Counted from the stretch's first letter, positions 8,117-16,240 are shown. The stretch is DNA of 64,000 bases from Micrococcaceae bacterium Sec5.1 (GCA_039636795.1 CP143430.1:1302001-1366000), one strand, 5' to 3'. The notes: a model not told the origin generated them from the sequence alone. Numbers and translations are program-made.

Positions 8117-10009
8117 ATGAACTCTGTCGCGTCCGGTACTGCTGTGTCTGCAGTCGGAAAATCTCGTCTTAAGCGAACGACGGCGGCGCTCGCCGTCGTC
8201 GTTTCGCTTGCCGTTTCGTTGATGGCTGGGTCGCCCGCCGTTGCCGACTCGACGTCGTTCGATATTGCCGTTGGCACAGCCCCACATGACATTGCAGTCG
8301 CCGACACTGGGGATGTCTACGTTGCCACCGACAGTGGAGTGTCCGTCATCGATGCGGACACGAGAAAAGTGACCACAGTCGATGTAGGTGGCATTGCGCA
8401 AGGTGTTGCCACTCGCGGAAGCACTGCCTACGTCAGTGTTGCAGGTAAAGCGGGTGCTGACGGGTCTGTGGTCATCATGAATGACGGCGCAGTCGCGGGA
8501 AGGGTCAAAACCGGCCCCAATCCGCGCATAGTGGCCGTCAACCAGGTCACTTGGAAAGTGTATGTTGCCTACAGCAACGGGATCAGTGTCATTGACCCTT
8601 GGGCGGGCCATTCGGTAGTGGATATCCCCTATTACACTTCCACACCTCGGAGTGTGGTTGTCGATTCGTCAAGAAACAAGGTCTTTGTAACTACGGGCGG
8701 GGTATTGACGGTCATCGACGGACAAACCAACTCCAAGGACGTCTACGTCTTCGGCGCGGGGGATGCTGTCGGTCATGCTGTGAACACCCGGACCAACGAG
8801 GTCTATCGAACGGTAGCGGGAACCTACATTGACAGCCCGCAGAGCCAGCTAGGACTTGTGGATGACTCCAATCACGCAAGCAACCTGTATCAGGCCAATG
8901 AAACGTTTGGGAAGGTGGCCGTCGACTCTTGGACTGGCACCGTTTATGTTGAATCGTTGGGTGCTACGGGCAATTCGTCGATGGTGTTGGTCAACCCAGC
9001 AACGAGGAGCAAGATCGCCCAGATCAGCATTCCCAGCCAGCCGACTTCCTTGGCCGTGGACTCCACCCGCCACAGAACCTACGCAACGCTGAGTCGTGGT
9101 GGAGTTTCCGTCATTGACTCCTCAAACACTTCCTCAGTCGTCCGAACCGGAACTCAGCCGGTGGCCGTGGCGATTCACGAATATACAGGCACGGCGTACG
9201 TGGCCAATCAGGGCAGTGCTTCAGTGACCGTCCTTAGGCCTGCAGACCCGCAGCCAGTGAAGAATGACTTCAACGGTGACCGCAATGCCGACGTTCTTGC
9301 CCGCGACGGCGCGGGTGTGCTCTGGCTCTATCCCGGCGACGGCGCGGCCGGATGGCTCGAGCGGCGTCAAGTCGGTCAGGGTTGGAACATCATGACTGCA
9401 CTTCTTGCTCCGGGTGATTTCAATGGTGATGGGAAGGCGGACATTCTTGCCCGCGATAACACCGGCGTGCTGTGGCTGTACGGGGGAAATGGCGCGGCCG
9501 GGTGGCTGCCGAGAGTTCAGGCCGGGCAGGGGTGGAACGGCATGACTGCAATCACCGGCGTGGGCGATTTCAACGGGGACGGAAACGCTGACGTTGCCGC
9601 TAGGGACGGCAGCGGCGTCCTTTGGCTCTATCCCGGAAATGGCAAGGGCGGCTGGCTCGCGCGCGTGCAGATTGGGTCAGGATGGTCCGGGATGACGGAC
9701 GTCATAGGCGTTGGGGACTTCAACACTGACGGCGCTTCTGATGTTGCCGCACGCGATTCCAGTGGTCGGCTGTGGCTGTATCCGGGCAACGGTGCTGGCG
9801 GCTGGTTGCCTCAGACCCAGATTGGCCAGGGATGGAATGTCATGAGCGCCGTCTTCGGACCAGGGGATTTCAGTGGAGACCGTAAAGCCGACATCATGGC
9901 ACGCGACGCGAATGGCGCTATGTGGCTCTTCTCAGGAAGCGGCGGGGCGAAGTGGCCCATCGGGAGCGTCATTGGTCAGGGGTGGAACGGAATGACGGCT
10001 ATCCTCTGA
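8117..10009 (+). CDS. Secreted beta-propeller plus FG-GAP/VCBS repeat protein, copy 2
   Basis: A 630-residue paralogue of the preceding gene, identical in length and domain order. The signal peptide has hydrophobic core LAVVVSLAVSLMAG and a cleavage site near AVADS. A propeller with blade motifs such as VSVIDADT and LTVIDGQ runs to about residue 380. Five FG-GAP/VCBS repeats (about 385-630) carry DFNGDG-type loops and WLYPGN/WNGMTA segments. The propeller half is clearly diverged from copy 1 while the repeats are very similar, so the halves evolved at different rates. The gene lies 67 bases downstream of copy 1 but has its own promoter-like leader. A strong terminator follows. Confidence 0.85.
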   Translation: MNSVASGTAVSAVGKSRLKRTTAALAVVVSLAVSLMAGSPAVADSTSFDIAVGTAPHDIAVADTGDVYVATDSGVSVIDADTRKVTTVDVGGIAQGVATRGSTAYVSVAGKAGADGSVVIMNDGAVAGRVKTGPNPRIVAVNQVTWKVYVAYSNGISVIDPWAGHSVVDIPYYTSTPRSVVVDSSRNKVFVTTGGVLTVIDGQTNSKDVYVFGAGDAVGHAVNTRTNEVYRTVAGTYIDSPQSQLGLVDDSNHASNLYQANETFGKVAVDSWTGTVYVESLGATGNSSMVLVNPATRSKIAQISIPSQPTSLAVDSTRHRTYATLSRGGVSVIDSSNTSSVVRTGTQPVAVAIHEYTGTAYVANQGSASVTVLRPADPQPVKNDFNGDRNADVLARDGAGVLWLYPGDGAAGWLERRQVGQGWNIMTALLAPGDFNGDGKADILARDNTGVLWLYGGNGAAGWLPRVQAGQGWNGMTAITGVGDFNGDGNADVAARDGSGVLWLYPGNGKGGWLARVQIGSGWSGMTDVIGVGDFNTDGASDVAARDSSGRLWLYPGNGAGGWLPQTQIGQGWNVMSAVFGPGDFSGDRKADIMARDANGAMWLFSGSGGAKWPIGSVIGQGWNGMTAIL

Positions 10010-10090
10010 CGATGGCTCTGGAAATAGAGACCACCGCTACGACTAAATGCTCATTTGTCTGTAGATCGTGTTAAGTTTGACTCATCAGAC

Positions 10091-10129
10091 ATCGCCCCCC
10101 TCTGAGCTTCGGCTCAAGGGGGCGATTTT
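10091..10129 (+). terminator. Rho-independent terminator after the propeller genes
   Basis: A long GC-rich stem (ATCGCCCCC pairing with GGGGGCGAT, extended by GAGC/GCTC) is capped by a TTCG tetraloop at about 10107-10110 and followed by TTTT. It ends the copy 2 transcript. Confidence 0.85.
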
Positions 10130-10156
10130 CATTTCCCTGCCAAATTCTTCGATCCT

Positions 10157-10609
10157 TTAGGCGTCACCCCGCGCCCGCTTCAGATCCTTCCGCAACCCGC
10201 GGTTGTCTTCCTTGAGCCCACGGTTGTCTTCCTTCAGCCCGCGATTGTCCTCAGTTAGCTCCCGGTTGTCTTCCGTGAGCCCCCGGTTCTCAGCCTCCAA
10301 CTCGAGCACCAGTTTCACGCCGGCCAAGTTGAGCCCCTCGTCCAGGAGCGCACCAATCCTGCGCAGCGTCGCAAGGTCCGTTTCGCTGTAGCGTCGCGTG
10401 CCGCCGTCGGTCCTTTTCGGGGTGAGCAGCCCTTTGCGCTCGTACAGTCGCAGGTTTTGCTGGCCAGTACCCACCAGTTCGGCCGCAACGGAGATGGCGT
10501 AGACGCCCAGACCGTCCCGGTCGGCAGCGTCACGCGTGCCAGCGCCGTCCGACTCTGCGGGCGTACCGCCGTCGTGCTCCGGCCGCTCGGTGTCGCGATC
10601 GCCAGCCAT
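10157..10609 (-). CDS. HspR-like MerR family regulator with heptad-repeat tail
   Basis: A 150-residue regulator. An acidic 34-residue leader precedes a MerR winged helix (about 36-105). The segment YAISVAAELVGTGQQNLRLYE, then KGLLTPKRT and TRRYSETDL, follows the HspR pattern. Residues 107-141 are five tandem heptads of the form (E/D)NRxLxx, ending in a basic KRARGDA tail; these probably make a coiled coil. It is divergent from hsp20 at 10752, the usual arrangement for a heat-shock repressor controlling itself and its neighbour. No canonical HAIR site (CTTGAGT-N7-ACTCAAG) was found, so its operator may differ. Confidence 0.82.
   Translation of the reverse strand: MAGDRDTERPEHDGGTPAESDGAGTRDAADRDGLGVYAISVAAELVGTGQQNLRLYERKGLLTPKRTDGGTRRYSETDLATLRRIGALLDEGLNLAGVKLVLELEAENRGLTEDNRELTEDNRGLKEDNRGLKEDNRGLRKDLKRARGDA
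10187..10291 (-). repeat. Five tandem 21-bp repeats inside the MerR gene
   Basis: The DNA encoding residues 107-141 is five head-to-tail copies of a 21-bp unit, best conserved as CGGTTGTCTTCC plus a variable nine bases on the plus strand. The unit is a multiple of three, so copy-number change would lengthen or shorten the coil without a frameshift. Confidence 0.85.
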
Positions 10610-10618
10610 GCAAACCTC

Positions 10619-10671
10619 TCAAAAAATCTTTGAAAAAACCCCTTGCACCACTCTCTCACCGGTGCTATAAA
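10619..10671 (+). promoter_or_regulatory. hsp20 promoter and candidate operator
   Basis: TTGCAC (10643-10648) and TATAAA (10666-10671) are separated by exactly 17 bases, a near-consensus housekeeping promoter reading toward hsp20. Upstream, at 10619-10633, is the inverted repeat TCAAA-N5-TTTGA, between the promoter and the regulator start, a candidate regulator site. Confidence 0.7.
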
Positions 10672-10751
10672 AAATCTATACCAGCCAACACAGATCTGGA
10701 AGGCTGGAACAACAACAAAACCGCATCAAGATCTGAAGGAGTGAGAACCAA

Positions 10752-11174
10752 ATGCTGATGCGCACAGACCCGTTCCGCGAATTCGACAGGCTCGCCCAAC
10801 AGGTTTTTGGCACAACAGCACGCCCTGCCGGCATGCCGATGGATGCTTGGCAGGAGGACGGGCAATTCATTGTTGCCTTGGATCTGCCGGGCGTCACGCC
10901 TGATTCGGTGGAACTGGACGTCGAAAGCAACGTCCTGACGGTCAAGGCAGAACGTAAGTCGCCTGCGGGCGAGAACACCGAGATGCTTGCCGCCGAGCGC
11001 CCGCAAGGCGTCTTCAGCCGGCAGCTCATTCTTGGTGACACCCTGGATACCGATGGCATCCAGGCCAGCTACGACGCAGGCGTGCTGACACTCCGCATCC
11101 CCGTCGCCGAGAAGGCCAAGCCGCGGCGCATCGAGATTTCTTCCAACGGCCAGCGGCAGGAGATCAACGCCTAA
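10752..11174 (+). CDS. Hsp20/alpha-crystallin small heat-shock protein (Hsp18-like)
   Basis: A 140-residue small heat-shock chaperone. A short N-terminus ([19 protein letters not shown]) typical of actinobacterial Hsp18 precedes the alpha-crystallin domain at about 30-128 ([15 protein letters not shown] through [14 protein letters not shown]). AAGGAGTG sits at good distance upstream of ATG 10752. A near-consensus promoter lies upstream and an HspR-like repressor gene is divergent, so heat-inducible repression is expected from the arrangement. It is followed by a hairpin and then a J-domain gene, completing a small proteostasis cluster. Confidence 0.93.
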   Translation: MLMRTDPFREFDRLAQQVFGTTARPAGMPMDAWQEDGQFIVALDLPGVTPDSVELDVESNVLTVKAERKSPAGENTEMLAAERPQGVFSRQLILGDTLDTDGIQASYDAGVLTLRIPVAEKAKPRRIEISSNGQRQEINA

Positions 11175-11182
11175 TAACAGCT

Positions 11183-11224
11183 GCCCCGCTGGAGCTCCAC
11201 CCGGGGGTGGCTAACCAGCGGGGC
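11183..11224 (+). terminator. Long hairpin after hsp20
   Basis: Arms GCCCCGCTGG and CCAGCGGGGC (10 bp) enclose a second inner stem (CCACC/GGTGG). There is no T-run. It lies 9 bases after the hsp20 stop and probably terminates or protects that transcript. Confidence 0.6.
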
Positions 11225-11338
11225 GTCAGGCCGGGAGCTTCAGACCGACCGCATCGGAATAGTTGGGCGCAGGCTTCGCGCCACGCCACAGCACTTGTTG
11301 TGCAGAAGAAACGCGGTCCCCGACGTTGTCTCCCGATT

Positions 11339-11368
11339 GATGGCCCCCGGCCCGTGCCGGGGGCCATC
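11339..11368 (+). terminator. Perfect 13-bp hairpin before the J-domain gene
   Basis: Arms GATGGCCCCCGGC (11339-11351) and GCCGGGGGCCATC (11356-11368) with a 4-base loop. It lies 33 bases upstream of the chosen J-domain GTG start and argues against translation starting further upstream. Confidence 0.6.
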
Positions 11369-11401
11369 GCCAAAATCCGCATCACCCATCCGGAACCAGC
11401 A

Positions 11402-11863
11402 GTGAGTACCAACCAACCCGACTACTACGCCATCTTGAACGTGGCTCCCAGCGCGACAGCCCGTGAAATCACCCACGCCTACCGCTCGCTGCTCCGCACC
11501 CACCACCCGGATACCCGCAAAAACCCCGACGACGGCGACACCACCAAAGCGGCCGACCTCCAAAAACTGCACGCCATCATGCAGGCGTATGTGGTGCTCT
11601 CGGATCCGGCGAAGCGCAGTGCGTACGACCGAAGCCGGCGTACGGGTACGTCGTCTCGTAGTTCATCGGGCTCGAGTGGTTCCTCAGGGTCGAGCGGCTC
11701 CTCTGGGAAGCCGGTAAAGGTCCGTATCCACAAGGCGCCCGCCCCTCCCGCTGACAGTCACACGGATCAAGAGCCTCTCGTCTTCGGCCCGGTCCACTGG
11801 GAACCGCTGCCCAGGACAACCCCCGGATACCCCTCGCCCAAAGTCCGAAGGAGATACTTATGA
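11402..11863 (+). CDS. J-domain (DnaJ-like) protein
   Basis: A 153-residue protein with an N-terminal J-domain (about residues 5-77): DYYAILNVAPSATAREI, the HPD motif at 35-37, and KRSAYDRSRR at the end of helix IV. The HPD loop stimulates DnaK ATPase activity. It is followed by a Ser/Gly run (about 84-102) and an unstructured Pro-rich tail; there is no zinc-finger or substrate-binding domain, so this is not canonical DnaJ. The GTG at 11402 is chosen because homology begins directly after it and a perfect hairpin occupies the upstream frame. It overlaps the next gene by 4 bases (ATGA). Confidence 0.82.
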   Translation: MSTNQPDYYAILNVAPSATAREITHAYRSLLRTHHPDTRKNPDDGDTTKAADLQKLHAIMQAYVVLSDPAKRSAYDRSRRTGTSSRSSSGSSGSSGSSGSSGKPVKVRIHKAPAPPADSHTDQEPLVFGPVHWEPLPRTTPGYPSPKVRRRYL

Positions 11864-12237
11864 GTGCCTGGCGCTCGTACGACAGCCACCTGATGCCCGC
11901 GTTCTACGAGCGATTCGAGAAACGCTGGGGAAAGGGAACCGCCCCGTTCCTGGACCCGGAAGTTCACGAGCAGCCCATGCCGCGCGCTCAATGGATCAAT
12001 GTGGATACCGGTGCGGCTGTGGCCGTAGTTCCAATTTGGACGGACGATCCCGAACATCGCTCCTTTGGCGTTTTCTATCTCCCGCCGGCCGGCGACATTT
12101 GGATCCTCCGTCCAGGGCCTACGACCTTCATCGAACCCGGCAGGGGCGGGAGCAAAGAGCAGGTCTCCCTGCGTAACGACGCCTTCAAAAAGGCGGTCCA
12201 TCACGCGAAGGAATTCATCTACGGGCCGCAGCCTTAG
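11860..12237 (+). CDS. Conserved hypothetical protein coupled to the J-domain gene
   Basis: A 125-residue soluble protein with no recognised domain. It is rich in aromatics and proline (RSYDSHLMPAFYERFEKRWG; WILRPGPTTFIEP), with no signal peptide or membrane helix. AAGGAGATA precedes its ATG, and it overlaps the J-domain gene by ATGA, so the two are co-translated. Its stop TAG is immediately followed by IS-derived sequence, so the native C-terminus may have been trimmed by an insertion. A partner or client of the J-protein is one possibility, from context only. Confidence 0.7.
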   Translation: MSAWRSYDSHLMPAFYERFEKRWGKGTAPFLDPEVHEQPMPRAQWINVDTGAAVAVVPIWTDDPEHRSFGVFYLPPAGDIWILRPGPTTFIEPGRGGSKEQVSLRNDAFKKAVHHAKEFIYGPQP

Positions 12238-12567
12238 GGTGTCTCCTAAAGCTGCCAACCAGATGCTGACTGCTCTAAGAACAGCCCCGCCGCGGTAGGT
12301 GAGTGCGAGTTTGTCGTAGCGTGGTGCCAACGCGCGCCACTGCTTGAAGACGCTGAAGTTCCGTTCGACGACGTTCCGAGCTTTGTAGTCCTCTTTGTCG
12401 AAGGCTGGCGGCCTGCCCCCGATGGAACCGCGTCGCTTTCGATGGCCGATCTGATCGGATGGTTGTGGGATAACAACCACAATGCCGCGGTCACGGAGGT
12501 GGGTCCGAATCGCCCTCGAGGAGTATGCCTTGTCCCCGCGGACACGGTCCGGACGGGTGCATGGCCT
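12238..12567 (-). mobile_element. Decayed IS5/IS427-type transposase, C-terminal fragment (copy A)
   Basis: The minus strand encodes the C-terminal third of a DDE transposase: RVRGDKAYSSRAIRTHLRDRG, IVVVIPQPSDQ, GGRPPAFDKEDYKARNVVERN and LTYRGGAVLRAVSIWL. No in-frame stop follows before the neighbouring gene is reached, and the N-terminal two thirds are missing. The right boundary is abrupt, at about 12567, where sequence switches in the same orientation to a GNAT acetyltransferase fragment. About 50 bp matches copy B at 16.55 kb exactly. It is a dead remnant. Confidence 0.85.
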
Positions 12568-12860
12568 GCCCGGGCCGCCTGTAGCCCTCGGCTTCGTAGA
12601 AGCCGGCAGAATCGGCCGAACAGACGCCGTAGATGACCTTAATCTCATCTGTCAGAGCCAGTTCCCGAAGTTGGGACAGCAGCGCCGCCCCGAGTCCTTC
12701 ACCGCGGCGTGCGGCCACAACAGCGATGCTGTAAAGCATGACGAATTCCTGGAGTATGACTGCCCGTGATTTGGGCGTGAAGCTCCGAGCCATCGCCTGA
12801 ACCTCTTTTACTGGGGGCCCTGCGTGGAGTGCGGCAACAATGTCGCCGTCATCTTGGTGG
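12568..12860 (-). pseudogene. Truncated GNAT acetyltransferase
   Basis: The minus strand encodes about 95 residues of a GNAT N-acetyltransferase: DDGDIVAAL, the LYSIAVVAARRGEGLGAALLS motif A region with the acetyl-CoA loop, and SAGFYEAEGYRR. There is no credible start; the region upstream is occupied by a terminator hairpin. The C-terminal end is fused abruptly to transposase sequence near 12567. It is read as a gene remnant truncated by the IS element. Confidence 0.7.
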
Positions 12861-12877
12861 GCATTCCCGCCGCAACG

Positions 12878-12914
12878 AGTGGGGCCGAAAAGTCTCAGAC
12901 TCCTCGGCCCCACT
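12878..12914 (-). terminator. Terminator of the lipoprotein operon
   Basis: Stem arms AGTGGGGCCGA and TCGGCCCCACT (11 bp) with a 15-base loop, about 48 bases downstream of the lipoprotein gene stop on the minus strand. Confidence 0.7.
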
Positions 12915-12961
12915 GTTAGCAGTCGTCCTGTGGCATCATTCTCTCCCCAGGGCGTGCACGA

Positions 12962-14947
12962 TCATTGCAAGTCGTTCTCGGTGAAAGAGTCTGACCAACT
13001 TGTCTGGCGCTCGAGGCTGAGCCCTTCATGACCTGTTGCGCCGTTCCAGGTTCCGGGAACAGAGCTGATAGCCTCACCGTGTGGGGACGCTGGATGGGCT
13101 GCCAAGGCGGCAGAACCGGCTGCGGCGGCAGCCACCACAGCGTAGTCCCGAGCAGCGGCTCCGGCCTGGCGGGCTTTAGTGGCGGCAACGCCCCGTCGCT
13201 CCCAAAGCCGTGACGAGACAGCCTTTACCTTTTTTCGGAATATGAGGCCAAGAGCGGCGGCCACCAAAATCAAAAATGCCAGAATTCCAAGAAGAATCAA
13301 GCCCCCCAGAGTAGGTCCTTTGGCAGCGACATCCACATACTCCCCGGATTTCGCATCGCTTGAGGCAACGGTCAATCTTCCACCGTCAATGCTCGCGGTT
13401 TCCAGATTCCGGCCCTCAACGAACCCGTGGAGAACAGGAAGATTGACCACGTTGGAATAGCTGCCCCTCACCCCACCGTCCAGTTGTTTGCCGCTCAACG
13501 GCAAACTCATCGTCACTCGATACTCCGGCCAAATATTGAGGCCTTCCGGACGCTCGACGGTAAAGGTTGCCCCGGGGACGTATCCGGCGAGTTTACGCTG
13601 GAAGTCTTCGGGATCGGAGCCTTCCAGGACTACCGTGTAGCTTGTCGTGTCTCCCTGCTCGTTGGTTGCGAAGGAGCCGACGTCTTTTGCGGGCGCCAAC
13701 CGCTTTTCGAAGGCATCGCCTACGCGCTTAACATCGCCTGATTTCGCCGTGTAAGTGATGGTCTGTTGGACGCCCCCGTCAAGCCGCAGATCGGTGACAA
13801 TTTGTGCGCTCTCCAGCGGAATGGGCCGTTCGAAGACCATATTGAATGTATTTCCTGTGGACCCTGTCTGCCCGGTTCCGGCCTGTGACACGTTGGTGGA
13901 GCCCTTTGTGAAGCGCCACCCATCCGGTGCCTGAAATTGTTGGGAGATCGGGTGGGAGTTCGGTGAGCATACGGCCGAGCAATCCAAGGTTCCGGACATT
14001 GTGGTCCGCAGCGTCAAAGGGTCGTCCGGCGAGATGACCTCGTCGATCTTTATATTGTTGGCCTTGGCTCCAAGTGTCTGCTGCAGTTTGGCGTTCAGCG
14101 CTTCCAAGCCGTCAGCCGCGAAGCTGATCGTGGCCCCGTTGGAACGATCCTTACCCATGACGCCAGCTGTCAGAGTTGCACCTTCAGGTTTGGCCTTGGC
14201 GAAGAACTCATCCAGTTTTGCTTGTTGCACCGAGCCGATGGGGTCATCTGATGCGTAGGACACAGAGGCTTGGAATCCACCGCTGGGTGTCATTGAGGTG
14301 GCTATTCCCACCTGATCAAATCCGTTGTCGACAACATCTGTTGCGGTGATCGCCTGAGAGGACTTATAGACCTTGCCCTTGTAGTGGACTTCGGACTCGC
14401 CGACTTCGAGAACGTTCGTCTTGTTCTCGTTCTTAACTACACCATCGGCCACGAGCCCGTCCGCCATCCAACCAAGCAAATCTACGGAACTGAAGTTCTC
14501 TTTGACGTTCAAACCCTGAACAAGACCGGATTCGTTGACGGAAAGGTCGATTTGCGGCTTGATGGTGCTGGCACTTGCTTTGAGCAGTGCCGAGACCTTG
14601 CTCGCGTACTCCTCAGCCGAACCAAAGGACAACTGGAACACGAGCTGAACCTTGCCGCCAGTTTCCTTGAGGCCTTGATAACTCAGCGACTCTGGAACGT
14701 TTTTCCGGATCGATGCCTCTACAGCGGCTGTTCCGCCGTTTAGATATTTTCCAGAATCCGCAGCGTCGATGGTGGCAGTCATGGTCCTGTTGCCCTTGGG
14801 GCCGCCATCCAGCGTGAGCAGAGTCGTGACTTTGGCCCCGCACGAGCTCAACGCCAGGGCAAGGACAACCAGGAAGGCCATGAACATCCCTGCTCGTCGC
14901 GCCCTACGGTTCGACCGCGTAACTATCTTCTCTTGCATCGTCGTCAT
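12962..14947 (-). CDS. Large membrane-anchored lipoprotein, unknown function
   Basis: A 661-residue exported protein. A basic N-terminus (RSNRRARRAGM) and hydrophobic core end in the lipobox LSSC, so it should be cleaved and lipidated. The extracellular part (about 30-545) contains recurring segments such as TMTATIDAADSGKY and TLRTTMSGTLDCSAVC, faintly reminiscent of LppM/DUF3153-type lipoproteins. A C-terminal helix (GGLILLGILAFLILVAAALG, about 555) is followed by a basic, alanine-rich cytoplasmic tail. A lipid anchor at one end and a transmembrane helix at the other is unusual. ATG 14947 is used because it overlaps the upstream stop by 4 bases (ATGA). Specific function unknown. Confidence 0.75.
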   Translation of the reverse strand: MTTMQEKIVTRSNRRARRAGMFMAFLVVLALALSSCGAKVTTLLTLDGGPKGNRTMTATIDAADSGKYLNGGTAAVEASIRKNVPESLSYQGLKETGGKVQLVFQLSFGSAEEYASKVSALLKASASTIKPQIDLSVNESGLVQGLNVKENFSSVDLLGWMADGLVADGVVKNENKTNVLEVGESEVHYKGKVYKSSQAITATDVVDNGFDQVGIATSMTPSGGFQASVSYASDDPIGSVQQAKLDEFFAKAKPEGATLTAGVMGKDRSNGATISFAADGLEALNAKLQQTLGAKANNIKIDEVISPDDPLTLRTTMSGTLDCSAVCSPNSHPISQQFQAPDGWRFTKGSTNVSQAGTGQTGSTGNTFNMVFERPIPLESAQIVTDLRLDGGVQQTITYTAKSGDVKRVGDAFEKRLAPAKDVGSFATNEQGDTTSYTVVLEGSDPEDFQRKLAGYVPGATFTVERPEGLNIWPEYRVTMSLPLSGKQLDGGVRGSYSNVVNLPVLHGFVEGRNLETASIDGGRLTVASSDAKSGEYVDVAAKGPTLGGLILLGILAFLILVAAALGLIFRKKVKAVSSRLWERRGVAATKARQAGAAARDYAVVAAAAAGSAALAAHPASPHGEAISSVPGTWNGATGHEGLSLERQTSWSDSFTENDLQ

Positions 14948-15744
14948 GAGCCCAAAAGGCTCTCGGCAAAAATGGCGAACAAGGTGGCATAGACCACCGC
15001 GACCAGGACAAGCCACAGGGCGCTAAACAGAACGTGAGGCACTAGTACCGACTTCTCGAACGTAGTGACACGGTTGACACCAACGTAGATGAGTAATTCC
15101 GCGGCGAAATTCAGCAGGGCGAGCAACGCTGCGGCAACTACCGTCACGACAGAGCCGAAGACTGCTCCGGGAACAAACATCAGCACAAAGGCTGCCACGT
15201 ACACGGCGAGGTGGCCCGAGTAGGCAACAGCAAGTATGTTCGCGCCGACCGAATAAGATTGAGGGCGACGGCGGACAGCGAAGAGCCATTTCAGAGTTGC
15301 CGCGCGGAGAATGAAGGCTGCTCCGGCGAAGAGCATTCCGACAAGGACGATTCCTATCCACTGCCCAGGGCTCAACGAAACATACGAAGAACGATGAGCC
15401 CCGAATGTGGAGAACAATCCAGCTACTGCGGTGTTCGCAGCTGACACGGTGCGGGTCACGGCAGTTGCCGCTGACAGCCCGAAGACCAACGCTGCCATGA
15501 GGAACGATACGAGCCAGAAACGCGGGATCCGTCCCGACAATTGGAATGCCTCCAGCGGATAACCCCGCAATATCATCCTGAATGCGGCCCACTGCCCCAA
15601 AATGGCCGTGAGGACTCCATCCTTAGGCGCTCCACTCACTGAGACGTTGACTGCGACGGTTTCATCCGTTCCCTTGGTTGCACCTTCCCCAATCGGATCG
15701 TCGGTGTTTGTTGTAGCGGGTTCATCTGCACGAATGTCGTTCAT
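14944..15744 (-). CDS. Polytopic membrane protein, unknown function
   Basis: A 266-residue protein with an acidic, Thr-rich cytoplasmic N-terminus (about 60 aa) and five or six transmembrane helices, e.g. FWLVSFLMAALVFGL, WIGIVLVGMLFAGAAFIL, LAVYVAAFVLMFVPGAVFG and LWLVLVAVVYATLFAIF. The layout resembles Yip1-domain proteins, but no diagnostic motif was found. ATG 15744 is chosen over one four codons upstream because GGGGAGAG precedes it. It overlaps the lipoprotein gene by ATGA, so the two are translationally coupled and probably form an envelope complex (inference). Confidence 0.7.
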   Translation of the reverse strand: MNDIRADEPATTNTDDPIGEGATKGTDETVAVNVSVSGAPKDGVLTAILGQWAAFRMILRGYPLEAFQLSGRIPRFWLVSFLMAALVFGLSAATAVTRTVSAANTAVAGLFSTFGAHRSSYVSLSPGQWIGIVLVGMLFAGAAFILRAATLKWLFAVRRRPQSYSVGANILAVAYSGHLAVYVAAFVLMFVPGAVFGSVVTVVAAALLALLNFAAELLIYVGVNRVTTFEKSVLVPHVLFSALWLVLVAVVYATLFAIFAESLLGS

Positions 15745-16240
15745 ATCTCTCCCCAATGGGTTGTCGTTTTGGCGGCCGCTTCAAGCGCATCACCGCGGTT
15801 GGTGGCCTCCGAGGAGGTGCCGGGATGGGAGCAAATGGCAGCGGGGCCCGCAAGAACATCCTCTGACCAGCCGCCAAAGCATGACGACAGCCGCAGGCCC
15901 TTCCCCGTAACCGGTGAATAAGAAGCGCGTCGGGCGTTCCTAATCGGCCCGTGAGCGAGTCGGTTAAGTATTCGAAAAAGTGTCGACCACACCCAAGGTG
16001 CACCTTAGAAACCGTTAGATTTTCGAGGCAGTGGAAGTCGACGCCTCAATCTACGGGGACTCCGAAGGAAAGGCACTCCACAAGAGCAGTGTCCCGGGAA
16101 TCGGAATCGTGTTGCGGTTTTCAGAAAATTTCTGCACATCGGATGAGGTGTGGCACCGGCCGGTTTTTGGACAGGTACTTCGCCGACTGGCCTGCCCAAG
16201 GCCCGAAAAGTAGGCCCCTCCTGCCGCCTGGGACGTCCAT
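15745..16240. other. Gene-free stretch upstream of the membrane protein operon
   Basis: About 500 bases with no convincing gene on either strand. It holds the promoter region of the minus-strand operon and the approach to IS copy B. The only structure seen is a 13-base palindrome CAGAAAATTTCTG at 16122-16134. Its composition and broken frames suggest decayed sequence. Confidence 0.5.

Noticed and set aside
10187-10291. 21-bp repeats considered as a small CRISPR array
   Set aside because: Units are head to tail with no spacers, in frame inside a MerR gene, and encode regular heptads; no cas genes are present.
10610-10751. A canonical HspR operator (HAIR) before hsp20
   Set aside because: CTTGAGT-N7-ACTCAAG was not found on either strand; only the TCAAA-N5-TTTGA repeat is present, reported as a candidate instead.
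11207-11401. A longer J-domain protein starting at 11207
   Set aside because: The added 65 residues show no J-protein similarity and cross a perfect 13-bp hairpin; GTG 11402 starts at the domain edge.
12458-12482. A third copy of the family 1 palindrome, suggested by AACAACCAC
   Set aside because: The match is short, lacks a pairing arm of the right length and lies inside transposase coding sequence.
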